Assembly (NCBI GenBank): GCA_029706075.1
Contig: JAINUG010000004.1
Span: 232,001 to 296,000 of the forward strand
DNA from: Aldrovandia affinis
Taxonomy: Eukaryota; Chordata; Actinopteri; Notacanthiformes; Halosauridae
Direction of reading: 5' to 3'
DNA: 64,000 nucleotides
Every line of letters starts with the position of its first letter. Positions within the stretch are counted from its first letter, which is position 1. Below, in pieces: positions 10,678-22,842 of the stretch. The notes beneath the pieces were generated by a model that saw nothing but the letters and a program-made list of their open reading frames with translations, was not told the origin of the DNA and made no database searches. The translations under genes were made by a program, and so were the position numbers.

Positions 10678-13318
10678 CGTTAAGCTAACCGGTAGTGAGA
10701 CAAACATCCATTTGTAAACAGCTATTATTATTATGATGATGTTATTAACACTGCTGAGCAGAGCAGATGCATTAATAGTGGCGGTGTTGTGTTGTTACGC
10801 CGATCCAGGGCGAGCGAGCGTGGCTTCCCCATTGTAGCTCGTCTCCCGACGCGCACGACGGACGCCGATTTCCTGTGGCTCCAGGCTACATTCTCTACCT
10901 GGTGCTGGAGAATCCCAGAAGGCTCATAATGAGAGAGCACATTTAAACGAAGCCGGGTGTGAGAGAGCTGTCAAACTCAAGAATGTTTTCATTCGGGGAC
11001 AATTCCAAAACTCCGCCACTCTTTGAAAAGCAGAAGCCCAGACTTGCCGGGGAAGGGAAGGAGGGAGCGTAAATATATTAATGCGCCTTCGCAGGAGGAC
11101 GAGAGACAAAAAGGACCCGTCTCCCTGACTGGGGAAGAGTATGTATCTCATTTACATGTTTCATAACCCCAGCGAACATCCGTGAGCTTCCGCTGGTTAT
11201 GACAATAAACAGATTTGGAAGTGAACGGGGTATTAATAAATTGCCTTCCTGCAAGCATTCTCTTTTTATTTTCATTTTGCAGTGCACATAGTTTTGCATT
11301 TTTCCCCCGTCACCATGGTTGCAGACGTGCTGAGTAAGTGCCTGTCTATCTACCCATAATCCTTCTCCCCAGCCAATCATCCAAAACGTACTTTCACCAC
11401 AGATTCTCTACATAAGCGAGCAGATGTTCAGCTCTTGCCGCGGTCCGTTCTTCCTTAACTGGGGAGGTTGCGGGTGAGTCACAGGTGGGTCTGGTGCGGT
11501 CGGTGAGAGCTCATGCTCCTGACATGCTCATGAATATTCATAATGAAGCAGCCAATCAATGTTAAGTACACAGAGTTGAATATCTGGTCAGAATATAGAG
11601 TGTCTGTCTCGATGCGTCCACCCCATTGGAGTGTTTTTTTTTTTTTTTTGGGTGGGGGGACGATGGTAAGTTGTGCCCTCCATCATTGATACGGTGAGCA
11701 TGTGCTTGCTGTTCCTTCACCCCCTCCTCCCCCCAGTGTCACCATAATCTCAGAAACCAGAAGGGCCCAACCCCCTCCCAGAGGATCCCAGAGGAACACA
11801 ATCAGCTCCTACACGAGCTTCACCAAGGTGACTGCCATCCCCAAAGGACTGAGAGCGGCTTTTCATACGCAGGCCCCAGGAGATGAACATCCGCTTGTCT
11901 AAACGCCCCCCTCTCCACTCATCTCTTTCCCCCTGGGCCGCACACTTCACTATCATATTTTCATTACTGGATGATTTCACACATTTGTAAATCAATGTTG
12001 CCCGGGCGACGAATTTAGGGGATTGAAAAATGTACCGGGGAGACTGAAAGACAAATAATCAAATAAAACAAAAAAAATTCATAATAAAAAATAATCCAGT
12101 CATATTTTAGAGAATGAGCAACACAGCACAAGCGCACAAATCCAAACACCGCCGCTCCATTAGCGGGGCTGAGAATCGCTTTTTAATCTTCAAAGTTGTG
12201 CAAGCGCATCCTCTCAAGCATGTGCTCTCCTCGCCTTTTCCTGTTTTCCTTCTCGTCGCATTAGCGAATTAGCATTCCTCTGGAGAGCCAGCGAGTGCTT
12301 CGGAGCACTAGTCCCTAGTTTCCTAAGGGACACAAATGGAGAGGTGAAACTGACCTCCGATTGGCCGCTAGCAACACCGCTCTGCCTGGCGGCTGGGCCT
12401 CGAGACGAAGCCACCCAAAAGCGGGTTTCCTGGGCTCTACACTTAACCCATTAAGAAGGACGGTCCCGATTTTGGATTAATGAAATGCGCTGTGATTCGG
12501 AGAGGGGGAAATGAAGAGCCGCTGGCCCCATCAGGCATTTTAGGTCGTAAGAGAGGGACGGTGCGCCGACACATCGGAGACATTCCACGCCGCGATTACC
12601 GCCGCCACCGCTGTCAGCCGTACACCTGCTCCACGCCCACGACCACGGCGTAAATCGATCCCATCCGTCACTCTCCTATCACACACACGCGCGCGCGCGC
12701 GCAGGGCACAACCTCCGGAATATTCTCTGAGCTAAAGATGAAGCTGAAAAGTGTCACCTTACTGCTGAGGGGGACAAAATGAAAAATAACATTAAAATTA
12801 AGGCCTTTTAAATGGTGTGCCAGAGGCTGTGCCAGACTTCGCCTGAAGTATTTCTGCAGACGATTCCACTCGCTGACGCTAAACGAATCCGACCGGGTCG
12901 GTCTGACCCACGGTTGTAATTCTGCACAGCGACGCACAAGGTGCACAAACATCTTGGAGCTGCCGTTCACATCCTATCAAAGCCTCGAGGACAAATGGCA
13001 GGAAATAGGTGTAAAATTGGCAAAAAATGAAATGCCACCATTGGTTTCAGGTATCGTTCGCGTCACAGCAACACCGTTAAATTGGTGGCGAGGTGCGGAC
13101 GTTTGTGCTGAAAGGCCGCTGCTGCAGGGGGAGAGGCGGACTGAGGAGCCAGCGGATTGCAGACGTTGCTCTCAGGAAACCACAAGACTGCTTCTGGAAA
13201 CACAATGTAATCCATCGATTTAATTCACCCATCTATCCATCTTTATTAATACGAATTCATCAATCAACTGCCCTGTACTGCGACAAGCAATCTGTGTTCC
13301 TGCTGTATCCACTGTGAT
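10678..13318. other. intergenic, mixed unique sequence
   Basis: No gene recognised. CACGCGCGCGCGCGCGCAG at 12686-12704 could adopt Z-DNA. A short frame at 11737-11900 (TIISETRRAQPPPRGSQRN) follows an acceptor-like tract but has no recognisable partner exon. Confidence 0.4.
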
Positions 13319-13397
13319 TGTGTGCATCTGTGTGTGTGTGTGTGTGTGAGTGTGTGTGTGTGTGTGAGAGAGAGTGAGTGTGTGTGTGTGCATCTGT

Positions 13398-13453
<56 letters not shown>

Positions 13454-13581
13454 TGTCTGTGTATGTGTGCGTGCGCATGTCTGCATGTGTGTGCTTGTCT
13501 GTGTGTGCATGCATGCGTGTGCTTGTGTATGTGTGTGTGCGAATGTCTGTGCAGGTGTGTGTGTGTGTGTGTGTGTGTGTA
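13319..13581. repeat. (TG)n microsatellite, compound
   Basis: TG with GAGAG and TGCATG interruptions. Confidence 0.95.
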
Positions 13582-13751
13582 GCCAGTGCAGGTGTGGGTA
13601 CTCTGCAGCACTCTGCTCAAATTGATTCGAGCAGTTTAAGAGTGAGAGCGGCGTGCAGCAGGGACACGTCGCACTGCTGAGGCAACACTGACACCAGATG
13701 GAGGAAACAGCAGCATCTTCCACCCGGCAAACAGGAGAGAAACCTGCACTA

Positions 13752-14062
13752 TACACACACTCACACTCACTCACACTCACACTACTGCCCTGTACCCCAC
13801 TTACACACACTCACACTCACGCACGCGCGCACACGCACACGCACACACACACGCACGCACATGCACACACACACACACACACACACACGCACCCCATTTA
13901 CACACACACTACTGCCCTGTACCCCACTTACACACACACGCGCACGCGCACATGCACACGCACACCACTACCGTGTACCTCACTTACACACACACGCACG
14001 CGCGAACACATGCACACGCACACGCACACACTCACACTCACACTCACGCATGCTCTCATGCA
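13752..14062. repeat. (CA)n microsatellite, compound, internally duplicated
   Basis: CA/CGCA blocks alternate with repeated CTACTGCCCTGTACCCCACTT (13781, 13909 and a variant at 13966). Confidence 0.9.
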
Positions 14063-14089
14063 CACTTGCACTGTCCGGCAGTTATATAC

Positions 14090-15670
14090 ATCATTTTAAA
14101 ATAATGTATTATTTTATTTGTATTTTTTCACATTTAAATGATCTATAACAGAAACAGATCAAAGGCAACCAAAAACAGAACATCAAATCCCATTTATTGT
14201 CCCAATAAGAACCAAGAAAATGTTTCGAAATGTTTGTTTTCCTATACAGTTGTGTGACATTAACACTGTTTGCTGACAACATCTGTCTTTGTAAAAGGAG
14301 ATTTTTCAACATTGAAAAAAATGTTGGGGTCGGGATGCACACGGAAACGCTGAGCGTGAGCCAGATACCACGGCCCACCCATGAATAAGTAAAGAGCACT
14401 GTTGGAGGCTTTTCATTGGCTTAGGCCTTCACCTTCAAACACTGGAATACAGACAGATCACCCATATCCTGATTATGTTATTAAACTTACGCACTGATAA
14501 AAAAATCTGTCTGGCCCTATCCGGTCGCTCAAGGGGAGAAAGGAGAAAACCTGTTTATCTGACACATGTAAATATAGCTCGCATGCCGCTGATCGAGAAT
14601 GTTAAGATTGGCGGTAATCTGAGATGACACTAGGAGAAAAGGAATAAAGAAGCGAGCGACATTTGGCCGCGCAGTCTGACGGTGATTGGGATCCGGAGCT
14701 GGCCTTGCCGCGACAGCGCGGCGCAAAGCATGAAGGCCGTCAGCTGGGTGTACGCCGGGCGCTTTGCTCCCAGCTCCGCTCTTCGTCGCCACGGCGCAAA
14801 CCCACCAATCTGTATACCATCTGGCTGGTCTAGCGGGATGCGCGACACTCGCATTAACCCCTCCCTATGATGGCGAGCACAGATTATCTGCACAATGCCT
14901 GCTGACAAACCTAGGCTGGTATAGAACCCTTGTTTGAAGTCAACCGAGTCACTAACTAAGCTCAGTGACACTGAAAGAAGCACATTCTCTGGCCTGCCTT
15001 TTCGGAGGTTCACAAGCGCTTTAATCAATCCACTGTAAGTTAAATAAGAACCTGAGCCAGAGCGTTCACCGTACACCGGAGAGGCACGGTCCACAAGCGG
15101 TCGAGAGGAACGCAGCAGAGCCAGCGGCGTGAGCCGACGTGATCACGTAAGGAAGGGACAGTGGAAAAGTGAGCACTCAAAAAGAGTGCACTCACCAAAT
15201 GACCACCACTAGGTTTCTATTTCTCACAACTCAGCATTCACCTTTAATAGTGACACTCTAAAACTCAGGGGGGAGATGGGGGAGGCCCAAAGATGTGATC
15301 GTGTTCACACCCCCGCATGTTCCTCCAAAGAGGGAGCACCACCGGGCCCAGCGCAGAACCAGCCGCTCCGTAACCGGGGGGAAACCGTTGGTGACCCACA
15401 ACAGACGCACCTGCGTGGGAGGAGGGGTGCCCTCGGTACTTGCACCACCTCCCTCCCCCCACCTCCCCCCACCTCAAAGAGCAGCTGCACCAACCGCCTT
15501 GGTCTGTGGTGGAGATGAGTGTGCTAGATACAGACGGGGCACCTCTTTTGGTGGGAACCCCACCTGGTACGAACAGCCGACGGGGAGCGCATTGCCGTTG
15601 ACACTAAGCAGCCTTTCCCCCAACTTGCTGTGACACCCATGTCCCAGTCTGACCAGTCTCACTAGACACG
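14090..15670. other. intergenic, no gene seen
   Basis: Apparently unique sequence; about 14530-15100 is balanced in composition and could be conserved non-coding, but nothing identifies it. Confidence 0.35.
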
Positions 15671-16001
15671 TACAGGTAACTGCCAAAATGAAGGGTTCTG
15701 GTGGCTCTGTTATTGTGTGGGGTGTATTATCCTGGCACGGTTTAGGTCAACTCAACCCCTTAGCAATAAATACAAAGCCATTCTGAGTGATCACCGTCAT
15801 GCTATGGTGAAGCCTTTATAAGCTGATGGGAGCGGTCTATTCCAGGATAACAATGCCCCCATCCACAGCGCACAAGGGCTCGCTGAATAGTTTGATGAGC
15901 ATGAAAACGATGTAAACCATATGCCATGGCTGCCTCAGTGGCCCAACGCCTTATTAGGACACTTTATGTTGATGTTTCCTTTATTTTTGCAGTTACCTGT
16001 A
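15671..16001 (+). mobile_element. non-autonomous Tc1-like element with both ends
   Basis: 331 bp bounded by TACAGGTAACTGCCAAAAT and the inverse TTTTTGCAGTTACCTGTA, with TA on both sides as expected for Tc1/mariner. The interior keeps scrambled parts of a transposase catalytic region (GSGGSVIVWG, DNAPIHSAQG) with deletions and stops. Confidence 0.85.
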
Positions 16002-16067
16002 TATTTCTGTCTAACCCAGCACAGATGAATCATCAGTTCCAGGTTTGACGCTGGACACTCTCCACAG

Positions 16068-16300
16068 CAGGGGTGTCAAACTCATTCCATGGAGGGCTGA
16101 GTGCATGCAGGTTTTTTTGTTGCAACCAATGCACTACACCAGGTGAGTTCCATTAGTTCCCCTCCTTGGTTGAAGAAGTGAGCCAATTAGTGAAATCACC
16201 TGGTGTAGCAACAAAAAACTACAAACCTATAACAAACCTGTGAAAATGTAACACAAACCTGCATACGCTCGGCCCCGGATGGAATGAGTTTGACGCCCTG
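16068..16300. mobile_element. hAT-like MITE
   Basis: 233 bp with inverted ends CAGGGGTGTCAAACTCATTC and, reversed, CAGGGCGTCAAACTCATTC. The CAGGGGTGTCAAACTC terminus is characteristic of hAT elements. The flanking octamers (CTCCACAG and CTCTAGAC) are compatible with a decayed 8-bp target duplication. A more decayed relative is at about 50620-50752. Confidence 0.7.
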
Positions 16301-16540
16301 CTCTAGACTGCAGGTGAGCAGTGAGCCTCGATGGGCTGAATGGCCTGTTCCCAGCATCATGTTCTTATGTTCTTAATCAGGGTTAGAATGTAAGCAGGGC
16401 ACAGAACATTTCTTTACTAGTTCATTCTGCCCTCCGTCACCCTTCTCAAACTATGGCCTAACCCTGAAAAGGCCTTCTAGTCTCCTTTTCAATTAGAGGT
16501 GACAGGAGCAAGCATTAAGTATGTATGGCCAGGCTGGTTG

Positions 16541-16860
16541 AGCAGGAAACAAGTTGGGCATTAGACACCACATAGCGTGCTACAGGTGATTTAGCGTTAG
16601 ACACCACACCGTACTTACTTAGATGCCCTCAGGTTTGCAGCAGATGCTAACGTAAGTACGATGTGGTGTCTAATTCTAACTCTCCTGTAGTACGCTATAT
16701 GGTGTCCTTGAAGGTTAATGCTAACCTTCATATAGCATGCTATGTGGCGTATAACACCAATTCCCCGTAGCATGCTATGTGGTGTCGAACGCCAATTCCC
16801 CTGTAGCACGCTATGTGGTGTCGAACGCCAATTCTCCTGTAGCATGCTATGTGTCGTGTA
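16541..16860. repeat. tandem and inverted repeat block around TAGCATGCTATGTGGTGTC
   Basis: A roughly 37-bp direct repeat occupies 16735-16855. The inverse copy at 16564-16586 matches 16800-16822 perfectly over 23 bases, and 16601-16619 matches 16652-16670 with one mismatch. The block can form nested hairpins. No transposon ends are recognised. Confidence 0.85.
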
Positions 16861-16959
16861 CTGCTACATATTTGAAATACTCTTTAGATGCTGGTGAAAT
16901 TTGAAAACACTTCTGCAGGTCCCTGATCATTTTCTACAAAACAATTCACTAACCAAAAT

Positions 16960-17926
16960 ATTCAGATTCAGATTCAGATTTATTTTATTGTCATTGCACA
17001 GAGTACAACGAAATTGAGTGGCAATCCTGATGGTACATTTACCAATAACAAAAACAAAAACAAAAACACAACAGAACAGCATAAACAAATTAAGGTTCTA
17101 AATATAAAATTAAATAAATAAATAAAATGAAATGTGAACATTTGCTGTTAAAAAGTTAAAAGTTAAAAGTTACATTATTTTGATGAGATATTGCACTTCC
17201 AGATATTGCACATTTCCTGAATTGCAGTGGCTCACTATGGCAGTAGTGTAGTACAGTCGGAGTATAAACATACAAACAAAAGTGCAGTAGGAATGTAAAC
17301 ATCTATGCAGTGTCCTATAAGTGTACTGTAAGTGTAGGTGTTGCAGTACTGATAGTCAACAGTCCGTGTCAGAGTTTTGAAGTGTTCAGTTCTCGTATGG
17401 CCCTGGGGTAGAAGCTGTTCTTAAGTCTGTTTGTCCGTGATTTGATGGACCTGAAGCATCTGCCAGAGGGCAGCAGGTCAAACAGATGATGTCCAGGGTA
17501 GAATGGGTCTTTCAGTATTTTGGCTGCTCTACTGAGACAGCGAGAGCTGAAAATGTCCTCCAAAGAGGGCAGTGAGCAGCCGATGGTCTTCTGGGCAACA
17601 TTGATAACCCTCTCCTGTCCACTGCTGAGCAGCTGGCATACCACGTAGAGATACAGTACGCCAGCACACTCTCAATTGAGCAGCGGTAGAAGGTCACCAG
17701 CAGCTTCTCCTGCAGGTTGTTTTTCCTGAGGATCCTCAGGAAGTAGAGTCGCTGCTGTGCCTTCTTGACTACTGCAGTGGTGTTGGTAATCCAGGAGAGA
17801 TCATCAGAGATCATCAGAGATGTGCGTGCCCAGGAACCTGAAATCCGGGACCCTTTCCACACAGTCCCCGTTGATGTATAGTGGGTCGGGGTCTGCACTG
17901 TTCTTCCGGAAGTCTATTATGACTAT
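16960..17926 (-). mobile_element. L2/CR1-like LINE, 3' end with reverse-transcriptase C-terminus
   Basis: On the - strand the open stretch reads VVKKAQQRLYFLRILRKNNL, EKLLVTFYRCSIESVLAYCI and (in a neighbouring frame) PFYPGHHLFDLLPSGRCFRS and RTNRLKNSFYPRAI, the well-known C-terminal part of fish L2-type reverse transcriptases. The 3' end is the short repeat CTGAATCTGAATCTGAAT at about 16970-16985. Frame changes and a short duplication near 17810 show it is dead. Confidence 0.85.
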
Positions 17927-19000
17927 TACTATTACACAATCATATGAAGTAAAATTTGGTTCTGAATATTGGTGAAAATAGATTTTCAGTAATCGGCAGG
18001 TACTTTACTGGTATTTTTTGACACGTTTGAAAAGAGCACTCCAGAACACAGTACACATCACACAAATCACATCACAAATAAAACAGGTACAATTTATAGT
18101 ATGATTATGTACCATGAATAAATGCTTTCCCCCCCTCCCTCATTCGGCGTCTTTCTTTTTTTAATAAACGGAACGTTCAAAGCAATTGGCGCTCACTGGA
18201 GAGCGCAGTGAGGCATTGTATGTAACACCGTGAAATTAATGACTTTACTGCGTATTTACTCTGCGGGACGCTGTGAGGCAGTCTGCTGGCTGCAGTCGCG
18301 TCTCCATTATCGGAAGTGGCAGAGACGGCGGAGAGGGGCGCAGGCCCTGCCGAGCCCCCGGCCCCCTTAGTTAAACCGTCGCTCGCTCTCCCGCCGGCTG
18401 AGGAAGCGGCCCCAGATTACGTCCGCGGGGGTTACTCCTTCTCCGGAACAGAATGAGGCTTCGAGAGCACACTGTAGTCTCGTTTACGGGCCCGTGCGAT
18501 CCGTGCCTCTAATTGGGGCGACCCAGGTCACAGGGCCGGTTGCTTGGACGGGGCGCCCCAGGTCAGGAGTCGGGTGTCGGGTCCCAGGGGCTTTGTTCAG
18601 ATTGGGTCCCAGCTGCGTAGGAGGACTGGAGGTTAGCGGGGAGGGGCAATAAGAGAGACCCAACATAGCCCTCTGATAAACGCTCTGGGGCGAGTACCCA
18701 CCGGTTGCTGTGGAAACGGTGAGTGTTCTAAGCTGTATTAGGAACCCAGGCGTTTGTTGTCACGGCACACGGATCCAATGAGAGAGGGGGACGCTGCAGC
18801 AAACGCGGCACAGCGGGATACTGACGGACGAAACAACGTTTCACCAGGGAAGACGTTTACACGCTGAAATGAGCCACACCAGCAAGGAGTTCTTTTTTCT
18901 TTTTTAAAAGAAGACAACTGTCTACGGAGGAACGAGTGCTCATTCTGGTGCGCTAAACTAAAAGAAGAGAATCAAACTGAATGAACAAACAGGGGCCATT
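17927..19000. other. intergenic, no gene seen
   Basis: GC-rich and CpG-containing around 18280-18430 (GGCAGAGACGGCGGAGAGG), otherwise featureless. Confidence 0.35.
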
Positions 19001-19004
19001 AAAT

Positions 19005-19140
19005 ATTCACACTGCCCCCTTTCCTACGCCGGCCCAGCTAAGGAGCCTCCATCAGCACTTGGCAGCAATAATGGCGATGGAAATCTTAATTAAACAGCTA
19101 ATTACTCTCTCAGAAGAAGCCATCAATTAACACGGTAGAA
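19005..19140. promoter_or_regulatory. candidate conserved non-coding element
   Basis: A unique-looking stretch with GCAATAATGGCGATGG, TTAATTAAACAGCTAATTAC and CATCAATTAACACGG: several homeodomain-type TAATTA cores packed in about 60 bases, no repeat and no open frame. Conservation cannot be tested from one sequence. Confidence 0.3.
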
Positions 19141-19859
19141 GAGGAAGCAATGGGGAAGCCCCTATGGGGGGCTGTTTTGGTGGAGGGGGCAGGAGCGTAG
19201 CTGCATGGGGGTGGGGGGCAGCGCTCAGGGTGTTGCGGGTTCTCGCCCCAGCTGGTAGGTGGCAGGGAGAAACAGTGCAGGCCCTGCAAGGCGTTTCAGC
19301 GTGCTCAGATTTCATCAAGGAGAGATTTCACATTTCTAATAAAAACACACCCACATGCTAACATGCCCCCCGGATCAGAGAGCCGTGTTTGGGGCTACTG
19401 GACTCGTTAACAGGGCGTGATATCTTACTTCAAGAAATAAATAAATAAATAAATAAACAGTGATTAAAAAGATCAGAAAGTAATTAAAAATCCCTGAGAA
19501 GAGTGTTCAGCGTGCCGGCCGTCCTTGAAAAGGCGTCTGGGCCAAGGTTTCCGCGCCATGCCAAACACTTAAGAGCCATCGATCCTGCGGTAAAAGCAAT
19601 TCCAATATTCTCGGCGCACCTTCCTTCGAGTTACCCTCTGCTCTCGGAGGCTGCGGGGGATGAATAATCATCTGTGTGAGCGAAGGCCTGGTGCAGGACC
19701 CCGGCTTTGCAGAAGTCAGCTCCTCTGAGCAGCGGTGGGTCGGCTGCATCCGCGATGTTCACACGGATGACCCCGCCCCACCCCAACACCCAGGCCGGCT
19801 CGATTCCTCACCGAGAACAAGCGGGGCTGTGGGGGCCTTCGTGTCGAAGGGCGGCTGGT

Positions 19860-20115
19860 TCCCTAATTAGGGGCCCTAATTTATTAAAGGTCACGACAAT
19901 TAAAAGGTGCGTCTCGTCTAATTGCAAGGCAAGCGCGTTCCGTTATTTCCTTAACGACAATGAAGGGCGCATTAAGGCACTCGGCGACGCTCACTGCCCT
20001 CGCCCCAAACGTAAGAGGGCAGTGGCCACATTTGCATGCGCTGAATATGCATGATGAATGCTAATATATTTAAATCAGCTGCAATGATGGCCCTAATTTG
20101 TAATAATAGGCACAT
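19860..20115. promoter_or_regulatory. candidate conserved non-coding element with octamer motif
   Basis: Contains CCCTAATTAG, AATTTATTAAAGG, ACAATTAAAAGG, the POU octamer ATTTGCAT (20030-20037) and, ten bases later, GAATATGCATGATGAATG. Density of TAATTA/ATGCAT words with no repeats is typical of developmental enhancers. Confidence 0.35.
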
Positions 20116-20816
20116 GATATTCACTAAACCATGTTAACTCTGAGGTGAACCTTAAACGCCTTACAAGCCTGTGGAGCAAATGCTGAATAAAATTACCGTC
20201 GAATATGGAAGATGTATAAATATATGTATTGCTGGTATTATTATTATTATTATTTTATTTGTCTTTTTTTAACGCATTCAAAAAATAAAGTGCTTGTTGC
20301 TTCACCTCTGATTAAAGAAGCCCTCTCCGTGAAATAACATTGCAGGGATCCAATTTGTAAATCAATACTGTGCGGCAAAAAGTAATTTTCCTATATTAAC
20401 TGTGTTAGATTATTTGTTTTAAAAATAAGACTGTATAAAAGGATAAGTAGACGACTCTCAATTTGAATCAATGGAAGATTCAAAGAAACACCTTCCAAAG
20501 GATTAAATTTTTTATAAATTGCAAATGTTTTATTTCTTATTTAAATCCTGTGAGGGAAACTTTCAATTAAAAATAAGCCTTGTCCCTGCTTGTTGTTCAT
20601 TAGCTTTGACTTTTACGCTGTTTTTGACCGATTTTTTTGTTATAAACTGTAGTACATGGTACGAACACACACAGGCATTGTATGCACATCACAAACCATC
20701 ATTTATAAAGCTAAAGAAAAAAAACGCAGAAATCAAACTGGGCACTGGGGTAAAAAGCACTAAATGAATTGCCGCAGTGATTCAAGTGTTAATCCGTGCA
20801 AACGGAACGGAATTAC
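20116..20816. other. AT-rich stretch left of the candidate exon
   Basis: Apparently unique AT-rich sequence with a short (ATT)n at 20237-20253. No gene seen. Confidence 0.4.
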
Positions 20817-20880
20817 CTCCCACAGTTTCAAGACGGTCGTCTTGCTGGCTGAAGTCTGTGAGATCCAGATAGCTGTCCAA
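20817..20880 (-). CDS. candidate 64-bp coding exon, possibly IFTAP-like
   Basis: On the - strand a long T-rich acceptor (ATTTTTTACAG) and a donor (GGAG then GTAATT) bracket 64 bases. One frame reads LDSYLDLTDFSQQDDRLETVG, an acidic peptide resembling VDNFLDLEDLD of mammalian IFTAP (C11orf74). In mammals IFTAP lies beside RAG2 in divergent orientation, which is the orientation here. A second frame is also open, and I could not find the neighbouring exons, so both the exon and the gene identity are tentative. Confidence 0.35.
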
Positions 20881-21207
20881 CTGTAAAAAATAAATAAATA
20901 AATAAATGCATAAACGAACAAAACATGCGTTCTTCTTTCTAATTCAGGGACTGAAGGAAGAAGAAAAAAAAAAAAAAGAATCCATTCATATCAGTTTTGC
21001 ACATTTGTAGAAAATTATTATGTTGGATGACAAAGCAAAGCACTGCACCACTGACATTTTAATTATAAACAGTGTGTTTCATGCAGGTGATGTTATAACA
21101 ACATGATAAAAAATGATATAAAAAATAACAACATCATCTTGGAGGGTATTGTATATGTTAATGTGAAAGTGAAAGAGTGTATAAAAGTAAAATACTACTA
21201 TGCTAAC

Positions 21208-21305
21208 GGGGGCCCTGGGTAGGGTAGCGGTCTAATGCACTCTGCCGGGAGTGCAAGCTGCCTACTGTAGCAAAATCCGACTGAGTAAAATAAAATACTC
21301 CTAAA
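21208..21305 (+). mobile_element. tRNA-like SINE head fragment
   Basis: GGTAGGGTAGCGGTCTAATGC resembles the A-box region of the SINE at 43300. No clear B box follows, so this is a decayed or truncated copy. Confidence 0.4.
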
Positions 21306-21527
21306 AGTATTTTTTTAAATGGGAGAATATTTTGGTCGCCCTGCAGAGGTGTGATTTTGGTGATGCTGTGATGTCCAATTAGCCACTGTTTATCAATGCA
21401 CACCCTAACGCAACACAGGGGCCACTGCTTATCAATGCACACCCTAACGCAACACAGGGGCCACTGTTTATCAATGCATACCCCTTATCAATATTAGCAT
21501 ATGCTTGAAAAAGTGTTATACAAATAA

Positions 21528-21690
21528 AATGTATTATTATTGTTATCATCATTACATTTTATTATACAAATAAAATGTATTTATTCTTATTATTATCGTA
21601 ATTCTTATTCTTATTATTATTACTATTATTATTATTGTTATTATAATTGTTGTTATTTTTATTTGTTGTTGTTATTAACAATAATGGTCA
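21528..21690. repeat. (TTA)n-rich compound repeat
   Basis: Interrupted TTA/TTG/TTC trinucleotides following the repeated AATAAAATGTATT. Confidence 0.8.
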
Positions 21691-21971
21691 TAATAATATT
21701 GCAAGCACACAACAGCAATGCCTTTACAATTCTATATAAAGGCATGTGCTCTAATACGCTGACCTGTAACGCGATGTATAACACAAGATTTAAAGGAATG
21801 ATCTGCAGCCAGGACAGAGTTGAATAACATAAAGGACATAAGACCTGACACAGGGCAAGCCAGGAGTTAGGAGGATCCTGACACAGAACAACAGCGGCTT
21901 TAAGCAGCTCTCAATAGTGCGGGGCTGACCGCCACAGGAGGACGGTGAGCTTTGCAGTTTTGCAGTGACTG

Positions 21972-22040
21972 GAGTCTCGCCGTACTGAAGCCTGGAGCCT
22001 CGCGGTACTGAAGCCTGGAGCCTCGCTGTACTGAACGAGC
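21972..22040. repeat. 23-bp tandem repeat, 3 copies
   Basis: GTACTGAAGCCTGGAGCCTC-type unit at 21982, 22005 and 22028. Confidence 0.85.
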
Positions 22041-22291
22041 TACTACATTCTCATGACGACAGCGACGTGCCTTTCAGTTCAACATTCAAATATTCTATGG
22101 CTTACAAGGTGTAACGCTTGAATCGTGGAGCCTCTCTTTCCCCACGCGAGCGGCGTGGGGCACTCCAGCTCTGTGCAAAGAACGCCTCGCTGCAGAGGGA
22201 GCCGGGCTCGCTCTCTTTCAGACGCAGACCTAACTCTGATTATACACGCATTTCTCCTCCATCGATACTGACGAGAAAATAAACTCTGCAC

Positions 22292-22432
22292 GTGTGTGTG
22301 CGTGCGCGCATGTGTGTGGGTGTGTGGGTGTGTGAGTGTGTGCCCATGTGCTTGCAGGCATGAATGTGTGTGTGTGTGTGTGCATGCATGTGGGTGTGTG
22401 AGTGTGTGTGTGCGCTTTCATATGTGAGTCTG
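22292..22432. repeat. (TG)n microsatellite
   Basis: TG run with TGCG, TGGG and CATG interruptions. Confidence 0.9.
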
Positions 22433-22516
22433 TGTATACGATCCATATATAAACATAAAAATATGAACGCTGATCCAAGTAATCGATGGGGGACAGGGGA
22501 GTTCAAAGGACAATGG

Positions 22517-22650
22517 AAGACAGAGAGAGAGCGTGAGGGAGATAGGAGATGAAGAGATAAACAGGGAGATAGAGAGATAAAGAGAGAGAGAGGGAGATAG
22601 AGCGAGAGATAGAGAAGGAGAGAGAGAGAGAGATAGAGAGATGGGGAGGA
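22517..22650. repeat. GA-rich tract
   Basis: GAGA and GATAGAGA units, purine-rich on the + strand. Confidence 0.9.
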
Positions 22651-22805
22651 GTTATTATCTCTGCTTGCAGTTTCAGTGCAGGGTGCAGTCAGTCAAGCTC
22701 GCAGCTGACCGAAGGAAATCCATAGGTTAGCGACCTCATCCTGATCCACGAAAAGCTTCAGGCCATTCTCAACTCCTCCTGTCCTCTGGCCTCTCCCCTC
22801 CACTC

Positions 22806-22842
22806 CATCTCTCCCTCCCTCCCTCCCTCCCTCCCCCCCAGA
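22806..22842. repeat. (CCCT)n microsatellite
   Basis: About eight CTCC units on the + strand. Confidence 0.9.

Noticed and set aside
11737-11900. + strand frame TIISETRRAQPPPRG... after a pyrimidine tract
   Set aside because: No donor or partner exon and no recognised family; kept only as a note in the intergenic entry.
22700-22800. Possible - strand exon reading GLKLFVDQDEVANLW
   Set aside because: The acceptor side is purine-rich and there is no in-phase link to the candidate exon at 20817.
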